64,000 bases of DNA from JBGSUZ01 sp963677505 (GCA_963677505.2 CAXXWB010000045.1:1-64000), one strand, 5' to 3'. Shown: positions 1 to 8,470, counted from the first letter of the stretch. The notes: generated by a model from the letters alone, not told the origin. A program made the numbers and translations.

Positions 1-5
1 AAAAC

Positions 6-1181
6 TTGGAGAACTATGAGGTTCAATATCAACAAAGATTTAATAGCGAGTCTGCGTATAGATTCAATTTTTCAGTTGGTGAAAACAAGGCTTTTGTCGT
101 TATAAATAATAACATCCTTCAATTAATCAATAGCATTTTAAAGTTAGATAAGCAATTTACAGTTAAAGCTAATTATGTTCCCAAAATTGCATTGAAGCAG
201 TATAGAAAAAAATGCATTATTGATGAAATTAAGATGACCAATGATATTGAAGGTGTAATCAGTACTAGAAAAGAGATAAATGAAATCCTCGAAGATTTGT
301 CTGGAAAGAAAAAGGGAAATCGACTATATGGGCTGGTAAAAAAATATGAAATGCTTACGGAAGAAGAAATTGTATTAAATAATTGCACGGATATCAGAAA
401 AATATATGATGAACTTGTTTTAAATGAGGTTGCTCAAGAGGATAGTACGCATATCCCTGATGGAGCAGTATTTAGAAAAGATCCAGTCTATATCCGGAGT
501 AAGACGGGGAAGACCATTCATACAGGAATATCACCAGAGAGTAAAATTATAGAAGTTTTGACAGACTGTCTTGCTATGTTAAAAGATGAGAATTATAACA
601 AGTTCGTCAGCATAGCAGTCTTCCATTATATGTTTGGTTATGTTCATCCATTCTATGATGGGAACGGACGTATAAGTCGCTTTATCAGTAGTTATTTATT
701 ATCAAGAGAATTACATCCAATTGTTTCATATAGACTTTCATATGTCATTAAAAAAAATACTGACGGCTACTATAAAAGTTTCAAAACAGTCAATGATGAG
801 AAAAACAAGGGTGAAATTACAAGTTTTGTCGAATATTTTTTAGATATATTGGTTCAATCGCTGGAAGAGTTGTGTACATCTTTGGATGAGAGAATTTATA
901 AGTTAGAACATTTTGAGAAACAAATTGGTTTATTATCGACATTGGAAAATATGGATGCTCGCATTCAGACAATCCTCTATGTAATTGTTCAAAACACACT
1001 GTTTGGAGAGAATGGGTTAAGTGTAGTGGAACTTTCTGAAATCACAGATATTGGGTTGTCAAAAGTACGGTCATCATTAATTCTACTTGAAGAAATGAAT
1101 TTGATAGTTCCTAAAAAAGTAAGTAAAAGATTTGTATATGATGCAAATCTGGATTCTATAAGCAAGGTAAAAAGCAATTAA
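6..1181 (+). CDS. Fic family protein, putative AMP transferase, class II
   Basis: The protein carries the Fic core motif HPFYDGNGR at about residues 214-222, which in this family binds the nucleotide and catalyses transfer of AMP or a related group to target hydroxyls. An inhibitory-helix motif, TNDIEG (about 78-83), matches the (S/T)xxxE(G/N) rule and lies N-terminal to the Fic core, as in class II Fic proteins that hold themselves inactive. A winged-helix-like segment follows near residues 335-365. The frame is open to the window edge, so the TTG at position 6 may not be the true start. The stop lies 5 bp before an attC site, so this is the cargo of a cassette. Target unknown. Confidence 0.85.
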   Translation: MENYEVQYQQRFNSESAYRFNFSVGENKAFVVINNNILQLINSILKLDKQFTVKANYVPKIALKQYRKKCIIDEIKMTNDIEGVISTRKEINEILEDLSGKKKGNRLYGLVKKYEMLTEEEIVLNNCTDIRKIYDELVLNEVAQEDSTHIPDGAVFRKDPVYIRSKTGKTIHTGISPESKIIEVLTDCLAMLKDENYNKFVSIAVFHYMFGYVHPFYDGNGRISRFISSYLLSRELHPIVSYRLSYVIKKNTDGYYKSFKTVNDEKNKGEITSFVEYFLDILVQSLEELCTSLDERIYKLEHFEKQIGLLSTLENMDARIQTILYVIVQNTLFGENGLSVVELSEITDIGLSKVRSSLILLEEMNLIVPKKVSKRFVYDANLDSISKVKSN

Positions 1182-1185
1182 CTTC

Positions 1186-1304
1186 GTATAACTCCGAACT
1201 TACGTCATTGCCTATTGTCACGTCTTTTGCGCATGCAAAAGCCCCGCCAACTTGTCGCTGCGGCGTCAAGCACGGCAACGACGTAAGTTCGTCTTTCGTT
1301 ATAC
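1186..1304 (+). repeat. attC site 1
   Basis: R'' box GTATAAC at the left, R' box GTTATAC at the right, 119 bp. L'' and L' arms (CGAACTTACG and CGTAAGTTCG) are perfect inverted repeats. Confidence 0.93.
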
Positions 1305-1365
1305 GAAAGGCTTCCAATATACGGTATTTTAGCGCTATAAAAACCTGATAAGAAGAGGATGTATT

Positions 1366-1824
1366 ATGAATAAAGTATTGATGATGAATATGTGCATGAT
1401 TATAGACGAGGAAAATCACAATATTCTAGTACAAGATAAAGTCAGTACTGATTGGAATGGTATAACTTTTCCTGGTGGCAAGGTTGAAAATGGTGAAAGT
1501 TTTATCGAATCAACAATTCGAGAGGTATATGAGGAAACAGGTTTAAATATCAGCAATTTAGTCCCTTGTGGGATTATAAATTGGTATAATACCTCAACTA
1601 ATGAAAGATGGTTGGTTTTTTTATATAAGACAAATACTTTCAGTGGCAATATGGTATCTGAGACAGAAGAGGGGAAAGTATTTTGGATACCATTAGAATC
1701 TATCTATGAATCGAAATTGGCACCTAATAAGGAACAATACTTAGAATTATTCTTTAATGATTATCTAAATGAAGCATATGCAACTTGGAGTGAAGATCAT
1801 ATTAGCGACTTCTATATCCATTAG
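1366..1824 (+). CDS. Nudix hydrolase
   Basis: A 152-residue protein with a complete Nudix box at residues 38-60 (G-x5-E-x7-REVxEETGL), which binds the divalent metal and hydrolyses nucleoside diphosphate-linked substrates. The rest of the protein is the size of a single Nudix domain, so no extra specificity domain is present and the substrate (oxidised nucleotide or other) cannot be told. The ATG follows an AAGAGGA ribosome binding site. It is the first of two genes in its cassette. Confidence 0.88.
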   Translation: MNKVLMMNMCMIIDEENHNILVQDKVSTDWNGITFPGGKVENGESFIESTIREVYEETGLNISNLVPCGIINWYNTSTNERWLVFLYKTNTFSGNMVSETEEGKVFWIPLESIYESKLAPNKEQYLELFFNDYLNEAYATWSEDHISDFYIH

Positions 1825-1868
1825 TTACTCAATAGAGGCCAACATACATCATAAATAGAGGAGCTTGT

Positions 1869-2057
1869 ATGGACGGAAATATTTTGGTAATTCCATTTAT
1901 CCCCGGAATAATATTAGTGATTTTATTCTACATAGTTTTAGCAAAGTATTGGTGCAAGTTTGCTGACTGGATTGGCAAAAAGATTGGATTGAAAAAGATA
2001 ATAGAATGGATTTTAAACAAATTATTTGGAGTAGAAAAGAAACAGGACAATGAGTGA
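1869..2057 (+). CDS. small single-pass membrane protein
   Basis: A 62-residue protein with one hydrophobic helix (about residues 5-25) followed by a basic, amphipathic tail containing KYWCKFADWIGKKIGLKK. It starts at an ATG after GAGGAG and is the second gene of the Nudix cassette. A shorter relative is encoded at 27362-27523 in another cassette, sharing FYIxLAKYWCxFADWIGK and IGLKKxIEWI. Recurrence in two unrelated cassettes with conserved sequence argues that it is a real gene. Function unknown. Confidence 0.65.
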   Translation: MDGNILVIPFIPGIILVILFYIVLAKYWCKFADWIGKKIGLKKIIEWILNKLFGVEKKQDNE

Positions 2058-2065
2058 AGCCCTTC

Positions 2066-2184
2066 GTATAACTCCGAACTTACGCCATTGCCTATTGTCA
2101 CGCCTTTTGCGCATGCAAAAGCCCCGCCAACTTGTCGCTGAGGCGCCAAGCACGGCAACGTCGTAAGTTCGTCTTTCGTTATGT
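2066..2184 (+). repeat. attC site 2
   Basis: R'' GTATAAC, R' GTTATGT, 119 bp. R'' complements the R' of site 1, which begins the same cassette. Confidence 0.93.
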
Positions 2185-2388
2185 GAAATGCATTGCTAAA
2201 TGGGATTTTGCTTGTAAAAAAAATCTATAAGCAATAGAAACATTGAAAAATTACTATTATACATAGAATATAAAATAATGCAGATATAATAAACAACCAC
2301 TCGATATGATTAATATATACAATATAGGTAATTATTAACTACACTTTACCGATATTACTTTTAGAAGCTATATTGAGGGGGCAGAGAA

Positions 2389-3158
2389 ATGATTAGTAAT
2401 ATATGCAACACAAAAGCACCAACAATTGTAAATCCATATAGCACTAGCCAATTAAAAGCTACATCTACAGAAAAATTAGTAGGGGACAACTATGTTTCAT
2501 CCCAAAGCAAAGAAATACCAATAGAGACAATCGACTTTAAAAAAGACGTGGTGGACTCAAAAACAGTTAACTTCATTGAGAAAGCATTTCGAACAAAATA
2601 TAATTCATGGATGATAATAAAATATTTATTTATGATATCAATAATTACAAAGACCTATTTCCCTTTGAATTAGAAACGGGTAAAGTTTTAGCTCATGGAG
2701 ATATGTTTGGAAGAGTAAATGAAGGGGATAGAGAGATTTGCTATGATTTAGTTATTAAAACTAGCTCTGGACCAGTCAGATCTCAAGTGCAATTAGGCAA
2801 TTACTTTAAAGATACTCCAATGGACGAAGAAACTTTTAAAAATACAGTACTAAAAAGCTTTATCATCATTGCTGAAAGTCTTAAAATGGATGAAGAAATT
2901 GGAAATAGGCCACAAGGAGGAGGTAGTAATGCCTCCAAATTGTATTATAATCCTGCCAATAAATCCCTTGATTTAGAGTCTTTAAAAGAGTCAATTTTGA
3001 AGTCATGTGACTTTCAAATTGAAGCTAGATTTGATTCTGAGTTTAGAAGTAAATATACAGGACACATGAACTTAGATGCTGATCCAGAGAAGATCAAGAA
3101 AGCAAAATACAAATATAAATTTATATTTGAAGATATCATAAAAATGAAAATTAGTTAA
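2389..3158 (+). pseudogene. unknown cassette gene split by a frameshift
   Basis: An ATG at 2389 follows a good GAGGGGG ribosome binding site and opens a frame of about 70 residues rich in Ser, Thr and Lys. Near 2600 the coding potential moves to another frame that runs to 3158 (183 residues from an ATG at 2607 with no ribosome binding site; the frame is closed just upstream at 2601). The simplest reading is one protein of about 255 residues with a one-base indel near 2600. The second part is acidic and lysine-rich with a glycine patch (RPQGGGSNAS) and no family I recognise. A sequencing error would restore an intact gene. Confidence 0.55.
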
Positions 3159-3177
3159 ATTGGAATGCAAGCACTTC

Positions 3178-3296
3178 ACATAACTCCGAACTTACGCCAT
3201 TGCCTATTGTCACGTCTTTTGCGCATGCAAAAGCCCCGCCAACTTGCCGCTACGGCGTCAAGCACGGCAACGTCGTAAGTTCGTCTTTCGTTATAC
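3178..3296 (+). repeat. attC site 3
   Basis: R'' ACATAAC, R' GTTATAC, 119 bp. R'' is the exact complement of the R' of site 2 (GTTATGT), an uncommon variant shared only within this cassette. Confidence 0.93.
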
Positions 3297-3442
3297 GACA
3301 TTCAGTTTCAAGCGGCTTTTTTCATTGTACTTACTTAAAAATATCTTTAAAGCATCAGGTCCATCTGTAATAGTATTTAACTGAGTTAGTGTTAATAACA
3401 ACTTTTCAATACACGAGAAAATGTATAAAAGGAGGTGTCAGA

Positions 3443-3832
3443 ATGAATAGACCAATGGGAATAACCATAATTGGATATTTTTATATTCTGGGAGCCATGG
3501 TTCTATTTTTAACCTTAGGATCAGAATTTGATATTGGTATAAATGTTAGGTTTGGAGTTCCTAATTTTTCGGAAACACTAATTAGAATAACAATTGGATT
3601 GTTTTCATTGATAATGGCATATGGATATTTAGCTTTGAGCAAATGGGGCTATTGGACAATGATATGCTATTCAGTACTTTTTGGAGTTATTAGTTTAACT
3701 ATAGTAGATAGTTATAAAAGTCAGCCATTTATAGGCAATGCAGTATTTTCAATGATAGTTGTTATATACACATTTAGAAAACGGAAATATTTTTTAAAAA
3801 GTGAAGCAAGTAATTCTATCAAAATGGTCTAG
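3443..3832 (+). CDS. four-helix integral membrane protein, unknown function
   Basis: The ATG at 3443 follows AGGAGGTGT, so I prefer it to the upstream in-frame start at 3389. The 129-residue product begins MNRPMGITIIGY and has four hydrophobic stretches and a basic C-terminal tail (FRKRKYFLK). The opening resembles small multi-pass membrane proteins of the DUF2127 type, but I cannot assign it firmly. It is the only gene in its cassette. Confidence 0.6.
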   Translation: MNRPMGITIIGYFYILGAMVLFLTLGSEFDIGINVRFGVPNFSETLIRITIGLFSLIMAYGYLALSKWGYWTMICYSVLFGVISLTIVDSYKSQPFIGNAVFSMIVVIYTFRKRKYFLKSEASNSIKMV

Positions 3833-3874
3833 AGAAATATAGTAATGCATAAATTGATTAGGAAACAGAACGTC

Positions 3875-3999
3875 GTATAACTCCGAACTTACGTCATTGC
3901 CTATTATCACGCCTTTTGCGGAGAACCGTGCAAAAGTCCCGCCAACTTGGCGTTGCGACGCCAAGCACGGCAACGACGTAAGTTCGTCTTTCGTTAAGC
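3875..3999 (+). repeat. attC site 4
   Basis: R'' GTATAAC, R' GTTAAGC, 125 bp with a longer first internal loop. It carries a fully paired inner stem (CTTGGCG/CGCCAAG), seen otherwise only in site 27. Confidence 0.93.
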
Positions 4000-4043
4000 G
4001 AAATTTGTAATAGAAATTTGTCCACACTGTTGAGGAAAAATTG

Positions 4044-4574
4044 ATGAATAGCCCAAATTCTGAAAAACCAACATACATAATGTTTGATCCAATGAAAGAT
4101 AGCATAGAAGATATAAAACGTGTAACTGATTCTGGCATATACTTGATTTGTTTTCGCGATTTAATGAAGCTACCTATTCCATTACAAAAAATAGAGTATT
4201 CCAGTTTTGAAAACTACAATGTACTTTACATTGGGAAGTCTTCAAGAGGTTTTTATAAACGAGATTATAAGAATCATTATTGTGGGTCGGCACGTAATTC
4301 AACAGTTAGAAAAAGCTTAGGAGCATTGAAAGGACTTAGCAGAAAGTATTATTCAAATCATAAATATCGATTTAGTGAGTCAGATGAAGAAAGGTTGACA
4401 CTTTGGATGAAAGAAAACCTCTTAGTTTTTTATTTGATTACTAATGACTACGATTCTGAAGAAATTAAATACATCAACAGATATTATCCACCACTAAATA
4501 TAAAAAATAATAATTCGGTTATCAACGTAGATTTTAGGAAAGAATTGAAGATGATGAGGAATAATCATGAATGA
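4044..4574 (+). CDS. GIY-YIG domain protein
   Basis: A 176-residue protein with GIY at 31-33 and YIG at 62-64, the two strands that define this nuclease fold, followed by an Arg-rich helix (SSRGFYKRDYKNHYCGSAR) and a C-terminal segment with YINRYYPPLNIKNN, typical of the family's last conserved block with Glu and Asn. The ATG at 4044 follows TTGAGG. Members cut DNA, but small stand-alone forms are mostly uncharacterised. It overlaps the next gene by 8 bp. A second, broken copy of this cassette lies at 25113-26596. Confidence 0.75.
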   Translation: MNSPNSEKPTYIMFDPMKDSIEDIKRVTDSGIYLICFRDLMKLPIPLQKIEYSSFENYNVLYIGKSSRGFYKRDYKNHYCGSARNSTVRKSLGALKGLSRKYYSNHKYRFSESDEERLTLWMKENLLVFYLITNDYDSEEIKYINRYYPPLNIKNNNSVINVDFRKELKMMRNNHE

Positions 4575-4791
4575 CATGGATAAAGATATTTTTCTTATTG
4601 GTTTCATTGTGTCTATATCTATATATTATTTATTAAGACATTTTGTAAATAGGAAAACAGAACTGAATTTGCCTCTTTTACCAGAACGATTTCATGAAGA
4701 CCCACTTAAGACACTGGCACAAGCTCTACTAACTATGATAAGCATAGGTTTAGGTATGTTTATAACTATATCTGTTGCAAAAATTATATAA
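4567..4791 (+). CDS. small two-helix membrane protein coupled to GIY-YIG gene
   Basis: A 74-residue protein with hydrophobic helices near residues 8-24 and 52-73. The ribosome binding site GAGGAA lies inside the end of the GIY-YIG gene and the two frames overlap, suggesting translational coupling. The pair is kept together in the second copy (26372-26596), where this gene stays intact although its partner is broken. Function unknown; a membrane partner or immunity role is only a guess. Confidence 0.65.
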   Translation: MNDMDKDIFLIGFIVSISIYYLLRHFVNRKTELNLPLLPERFHEDPLKTLAQALLTMISIGLGMFITISVAKII

Positions 4792-4840
4792 GAACAAAAA
4801 GCGTAAGAAGTTGAAATACATAATCTAGAGACCAAACTTC

Positions 4841-4965
4841 GCTTAACTCCGAACTTACGCCATTGCCTATTGTCACGCCTTTTGCGGAGAAACGTGCAAA
4901 AGCCCCGCCAACTTGTCGCTGAGGCGCCAAGCACGGCAACGTCGTCAGTTCGTCTTTCGTTAAGC
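4841..4965 (+). repeat. attC site 5
   Basis: R'' GCTTAAC and R' GTTAAGC both fit the RYYYAAC/GTTRRRY consensus exactly; 125 bp. Confidence 0.94.
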
Positions 4966-5148
4966 GAAATCCTTTCAATGTATCGGATTGAAGGTAAAAG
5001 TGCATAATCATAATGGAAATCGATCATGTTCAATAAAAATGTACGGTTTTTATAATCGTACATAATTTTTTTCATATGCACTGGGAATTAGTAGAATTAA
5101 TAGATATAATTGATATGGAAGAAAAAAGGTAAGAAGTTCAAGGACTTC

Positions 5149-5205
5149 GCTTAACTAAAAAGCTATGAAAATTCATGTCGCAAGCGCCATTGAACTTCCA
5201 TAGCT
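5149..5205 (+). repeat. degenerate attC half-site with a different hairpin
   Basis: The bases leading into this point (TTCAAGGACTTCGCTTAACT) are identical to those leading into site 6 at 5719, including a perfect R'' box GCTTAAC. After that the sequence departs from attC and forms an unrelated imperfect hairpin (AGCTATG...TTCCATAGCT), with no L' arm and no GTTRRRY box. It looks like the stump of a lost or rearranged cassette junction. The stretch 4966-5285 holds no gene. Confidence 0.55.
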
Positions 5206-5285
5206 GATAGACATAGAAATTGGACTAGATTTTTGATTGCTCAGATATCAAATGTATAAGAGGACAAATAATAGGAGCAAATAAT

Positions 5286-5615
5286 ATGAAAAAAATCAAG
5301 TATATTTTACCATTAGTCTTAATACCTATAGCTATACCAGTATATGAATTTCTTGATGTAACGTTATTCATAAATATATTCGGTTGTGCATGTCCACCAC
5401 CTGATGGGGTTGAGAGAATATTTGGGAATAATTTTAATGCAAATCATTTTAGAAGTGTAGTGTTTAGTATTCTTGCAATCATAGCTATTGGTTTTGGCGG
5501 AATTAATTCAACAAAAATCAAAAAAAGAAGAAATGCAATTATCTATTTTATATGTATGTGTCTAATAAATATACCACTTGCCTATATAGAAATTACCGCA
5601 AATGTATGGAAATGA
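5286..5615 (+). CDS. small integral membrane protein, unknown function
   Basis: A 109-residue protein with an N-terminal hydrophobic helix (about 5-23), a loop with CACPPPDG, and two more hydrophobic helices (about 58-73 and 87-105) separated by a basic STKIKKRRN segment. The ATG follows AGGAGCAAATA. I see no family. The paired cysteines and proline run in the first loop could face the outside. Confidence 0.6.
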   Translation: MKKIKYILPLVLIPIAIPVYEFLDVTLFINIFGCACPPPDGVERIFGNNFNANHFRSVVFSILAIIAIGFGGINSTKIKKRRNAIIYFICMCLINIPLAYIEITANVWK

Positions 5616-5718
5616 TATCGTGTACAGTTTTATTATTATCTAACTTACTTAAGTTTATTTCGGTTTAAAGGAAATTGTATAAAAAATACAATAGACGGTT
5701 AAAAGGTTCAAGGACTTC

Positions 5719-5837
5719 GCTTAACTCCGAACTTACGCCATTGCCTATTGTCATGTCTTTTGCGCATGCAAAAGCCCTGCCAACTTGCCGCTGCGGCGTC
5801 AAGCACGGCAACGTCGTAAGTTCGTCTTTCGTTATAC
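5719..5837 (+). repeat. attC site 6
   Basis: R'' GCTTAAC, R' GTTATAC, 119 bp. R'' complements the R' of site 5, so 4960-5831 behaves as one cassette despite the stump inside it. Confidence 0.93.
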
Positions 5838-5922
5838 GAAATATTTCTCTACAATGTCGTAAAAATATAAATGTAATTTTATTAAAAATTGTAAAAGTAC
5901 ATCATCATGAGAGGGTAGCAGA

Positions 5923-6555
5923 ATGAAAATATTTAATAAGAAACTGAGTAATAAACTAATATATGCAATGATATGTGTTGTCCTATTTTTTCTTTTTCAA
6001 TTTGTAAAATTGTATATTCTAACAGCTGAAGCATTTAAAGAACAAACAAGTTTAAACTTAGCACACCTTAGAATGGAATTAGGCGATCTTAATGACAGTC
6101 TAGTCGAAATTACTAATTCAACTTCGGATTTGAGTGAGTTCCACAACGAAGACTATATTGATTGGTTAACATTACATTCAGTATGCAAATCAACTAGGAG
6201 TATAGGGAAGATTACTGGAAGAAAAGATTTGGATGATTTAGAATACTTCTATATGGATACATATTTTCAAATAAACGGTATATTAAAAGATAAAAAAATT
6301 GATGAAAAAGAAAAACAGTATTTAGAAGAGCTAAAAGCATTTACTAGTGAAGTATTGAAAGTGTACAGCAGATGTGTATATGGTACTAACATCTCTATCA
6401 AAGATGATTACTTTTTAAAAGAGAATTTATCGAGTAGACAAGTTTATAATATATACGCAAGTTTTTTTGATAAAACATATCAATTATATATGCTTGATAA
6501 ATATGAGTACATGAGAGAGTATAAAGAATATAAACCAAATGATACAAGCAACTAA
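5923..6555 (+). CDS. membrane-anchored protein of unknown function, copy 1
   Basis: A 210-residue protein with one N-terminal hydrophobic helix (about 12-32) and a long, mostly helical, acidic remainder with possible coiled-coil character. It starts at an ATG after GAGGGTAGC. The whole cassette recurs at 10576-11450 with the same protein sequence, so it moved or duplicated as a cassette. No domain recognised; the layout suggests a signal-anchored protein with an external helical domain. Confidence 0.65.
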   Translation: MKIFNKKLSNKLIYAMICVVLFFLFQFVKLYILTAEAFKEQTSLNLAHLRMELGDLNDSLVEITNSTSDLSEFHNEDYIDWLTLHSVCKSTRSIGKITGRKDLDDLEYFYMDTYFQINGILKDKKIDEKEKQYLEELKAFTSEVLKVYSRCVYGTNISIKDDYFLKENLSSRQVYNIYASFFDKTYQLYMLDKYEYMREYKEYKPNDTSN

Positions 6556-6593
6556 AAACAAATTTTGGTAAATTATATTACAAGAAATACTTC

Positions 6594-6712
6594 GTATAAC
6601 TCCGAACTTACGCCATTGCCTATTGTCATGTCTTTTGCGCATGCAAAAGCCCCGCCAACTTGCCGCTGAGGTGTCAAGCACGTCAACGTCGTAAGTTCGT
6701 CTTTCGTTATAC
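6594..6712 (+). repeat. attC site 7
   Basis: R'' GTATAAC, R' GTTATAC, 119 bp. Nearly identical to site 12, which ends the duplicate cassette; I noted one base difference. Confidence 0.93.
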
Positions 6713-6880
6713 GACAGTTTTCTTTGCGAAATTTTGTTATATGATTTACATTTTTTTGATTTGAAGAAAAATCAAAACCAGAATAATAGTGATATAAACT
6801 CGTTGCTACTGCAGCAAACTTAAAAGTAATTTCCATTCATCGGGTGTATGTAATCTTTGAACACACGGTTCTCATTATGC

Positions 6881-6924
6881 GACAGTTTAAACCCTTTTCA
6901 ATACCAACTGTCTTCGGTTATAAT
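6881..6924 (+). promoter_or_regulatory. operator-like inverted repeat and -10 box of TA operon
   Basis: GACAGTT (6881-6887) and AACTGTC (6906-6912) form a perfect 7-bp inverted repeat just before a TATAAT box at 6919-6924. The same arrangement stands before the second toxin-antitoxin copy at 30104-30147 although surrounding bases differ. This is the expected place for an antitoxin operator; the binding role is inferred. Confidence 0.5.
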
Positions 6925-6945
6925 AAATAGTAAGAGGTGATTTGT

Positions 6946-7119
6946 ATGACACTTGTAGAGAAATTTGTAAAAGAGTTTGAAGAATTATCAACTGACAGAC
7001 AAGCGGAAGTAATAGATTTTATTGAGTTCCTCAAAGAGAAAGAGAACAAAAGAATTGAAGGATTAATGGATCTAATTATTGATGAAAATAAGGAAGCTTT
7101 ATTGGAGCTTGCCAAATGA
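6946..7119 (+). CDS. DUF2281-like antitoxin
   Basis: A 57-residue acidic protein with LSTDRQAEVIDFIEFLKEKE, the pattern of DUF2281-type antitoxins that pair with Doc-like toxins. The ATG at 6946 lies 7 bases after AAGAGGTG, so I choose it over an upstream GTG. Its stop overlaps the start of the toxin gene by 4 bases, a classic antitoxin-toxin layout. It probably binds and neutralises the toxin and represses the operon. A second copy with the same protein is at 30169-30342. Confidence 0.75.
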   Translation: MTLVEKFVKEFEELSTDRQAEVIDFIEFLKEKENKRIEGLMDLIIDENKEALLELAK

Positions 7120-7496
7120 AAAATCTAGATATCAAGCAAGTTGTAGTATTTCATGAGAAAATCATCGAAAAGACTGGTGGTAGCCACGGAGTCAAAAATT
7201 ATGGCTTAGTAGAAAGCGCACTTCATAGAGGTGAGGCAAGTTTTTCAGGAGAGGATTTTTATCCAAGTTTAGAATCAAAAATATCTGCTATAACCCATAG
7301 CTTAATTAGTAATCATGGATTTGTTGACGGGAATAAAAGAATTGGTGTATCCGTAATGCTGATACTTTTGAAAATCAATTCACTTGAAATTCAATACAGC
7401 CAATCGGAATTAGTTAGTCTCGGTTTATCAGTAGCTTCAGGTGAAATGGATGAAAAACAAATTGAATCTTGGATAATTGCAAGAAAAGTAAAGTAA
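7116..7496 (+). CDS. doc: Doc-type (death-on-curing) toxin
   Basis: A 126-residue Fic/Doc fold protein. The core motif HGFVDGNKR at about 67-75 fits the Doc signature HxFxx(G/A)NKR; Doc toxins phosphorylate elongation factor Tu and stop translation. Length and the upstream antitoxin support a type II toxin-antitoxin module. In integrons such modules are thought to stabilise arrays by punishing their loss. The near-identical second copy at 30339-30719 has a few substitutions in the last third. Confidence 0.82.
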   Translation: MKNLDIKQVVVFHEKIIEKTGGSHGVKNYGLVESALHRGEASFSGEDFYPSLESKISAITHSLISNHGFVDGNKRIGVSVMLILLKINSLEIQYSQSELVSLGLSVASGEMDEKQIESWIIARKVK

Positions 7497-7517
7497 GAGG
7501 AGAAATCCTCTTTTTTT
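7494..7517 (+). terminator. intrinsic terminator after toxin gene
   Basis: A GAGGA/TCCTC stem with a GAAA loop is followed by a run of seven T, directly after the toxin stop codon. Confidence 0.75.
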
Positions 7518-7570
7518 ATAATAAACACATGGAATAAAATGCTTATAAAAACAATAAAAAGAAAACCGTC

Positions 7571-7695
7571 GTATAACTCCGAACTTACGTCATTGCCTAT
7601 TGTCACGCCTTTTGCGGAGAACCGTTCAAAAGTCCCGCCAACTTGCCGCTGTGGCGTCAAGCACGTCAACGTCGTAAGTTCGTCTTTCGTTATAC
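7571..7695 (+). repeat. attC site 8
   Basis: R'' GTATAAC, R' GTTATAC, 125 bp. It is one of the few sites whose inner arm bases do not match (CGTC left, GTCG right). Confidence 0.92.
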
Positions 7696-7890
7696 GCAAT
7701 AATTCTGCACGTCAATTTGTAAAAGAAAAAAGGCAACCGCAAGAGCTGCCTTATTGAAGATATAAAATTTGTTCAGCCCCGTAGTAGTGGCTAAGGTTGA
7801 ATTAGTTGCTCTGTTTGGTTTCTTAAATTTAATCGAAACAAACGGTAATCGTATGTCAAAGCCATCGAACCATTTAACAAGTGCTTTCAT
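7690..7890 (-). CDS. possible minus-strand small protein, copy 1
   Basis: An ATG at 7890 on the minus strand follows AAGGGGG and opens a 66-residue frame (starting MKALVKWFDGFDIRLPFVSI) that ends inside the R' box of attC site 8. A hairpin with a T run on this strand overlaps its 3' part, which is unusual for a coding frame. The region is unchanged in the second copy. It may be a small peptide gene, a leader or a divergent transcript; evidence is thin. Confidence 0.25.
   Translation of the reverse strand: MKALVKWFDGFDIRLPFVSIKFKKPNRATNSTLATTTGLNKFYIFNKAALAVAFFLLQIDVQNYCV
7719..7753 (-). terminator. intrinsic terminator on minus strand, copy 1
   Basis: Read on the minus strand, AAGGCA and TGCCTT form a stem followed by TTTTTTCTTTT. 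It suggests a transcript running leftwards in the 400-bp stretch 7696-8098 ahead of the plus-strand gene. Confidence 0.5.
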
Positions 7891-8098
7891 AGGCACCGCC
7901 CCCTTTTTCACCAATTTTACTACGGATGCTTTCGCATTTGGCTTACTCGCCTCGGGGAAACGAAGCTGAACAAATTTAATATCTAAGAGTAACTATAGCA
8001 TAATAAATTCAAAAATCACAATTTAAATAGAAATTAGGATTTTTGAATTTACATTCAATGTTAAAGTACTAATTATAGTCTTAAGGGAGCTGTAAATA

Positions 8099-8470
8099 AT
8101 GGACAAACTGCGTTGGGCATATAAATATGTAGAACTGTTTCCAGAACATAAGGGACGTTTGGATGAGCATATTAAAGATTATGGAGAGTTACTCGGGCAT
8201 GTTTTCTTTGGTGATCTCATAAACGAACGACTTTATAATTTAATAAAATATGAAAGAGAGCTAGAAACTGTAGAAATATTATTTGATTTTATTAATGAAA
8301 TGTTTAAGTATGGTGATGACGATTGCAAAAATATAATTGAAGTAACTATATTGGAATACTTAGGTGATGATGACAAGGTACTAAAACGCAGTAAAAAATA
8401 CTTAAGTCCTGAACTTATTGCTTTGTCGGATATAGTTGAGGAGTCACTGGGAAGGAAACATTTTGAGTAA
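8099..8470 (+). CDS. unknown acidic protein, tandem copy 1
   Basis: A 123-residue soluble acidic protein starting at an ATG after AAGGGAGCTG. The central stretch (DYGELLGHVFFGDLINERLYNLI) resembles DUF7674-type proteins of Firmicutes, a tentative match. The identical protein is encoded in the next cassette (9030-9401); the two cassettes form a direct tandem repeat of about 930 bp. Function unknown. Confidence 0.65.
   Translation: MDKLRWAYKYVELFPEHKGRLDEHIKDYGELLGHVFFGDLINERLYNLIKYERELETVEILFDFINEMFKYGDDDCKNIIEVTILEYLGDDDKVLKRSKKYLSPELIALSDIVEESLGRKHFE

Noticed and set aside
989..1177. Minus-strand frames opposite the Fic gene (and similar ones opposite other genes).
   Set aside because: They are shadows of the real plus-strand genes, with no ribosome binding sites and atypical composition.
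7740..7990. A riboswitch (c-di-GMP, preQ1, guanidine or fluoride type) in the conserved leader of the tandem cassettes.
   Set aside because: Small stems and a GAAA loop exist on the minus strand, but I could not match any known riboswitch core. Left as an unassigned leader.
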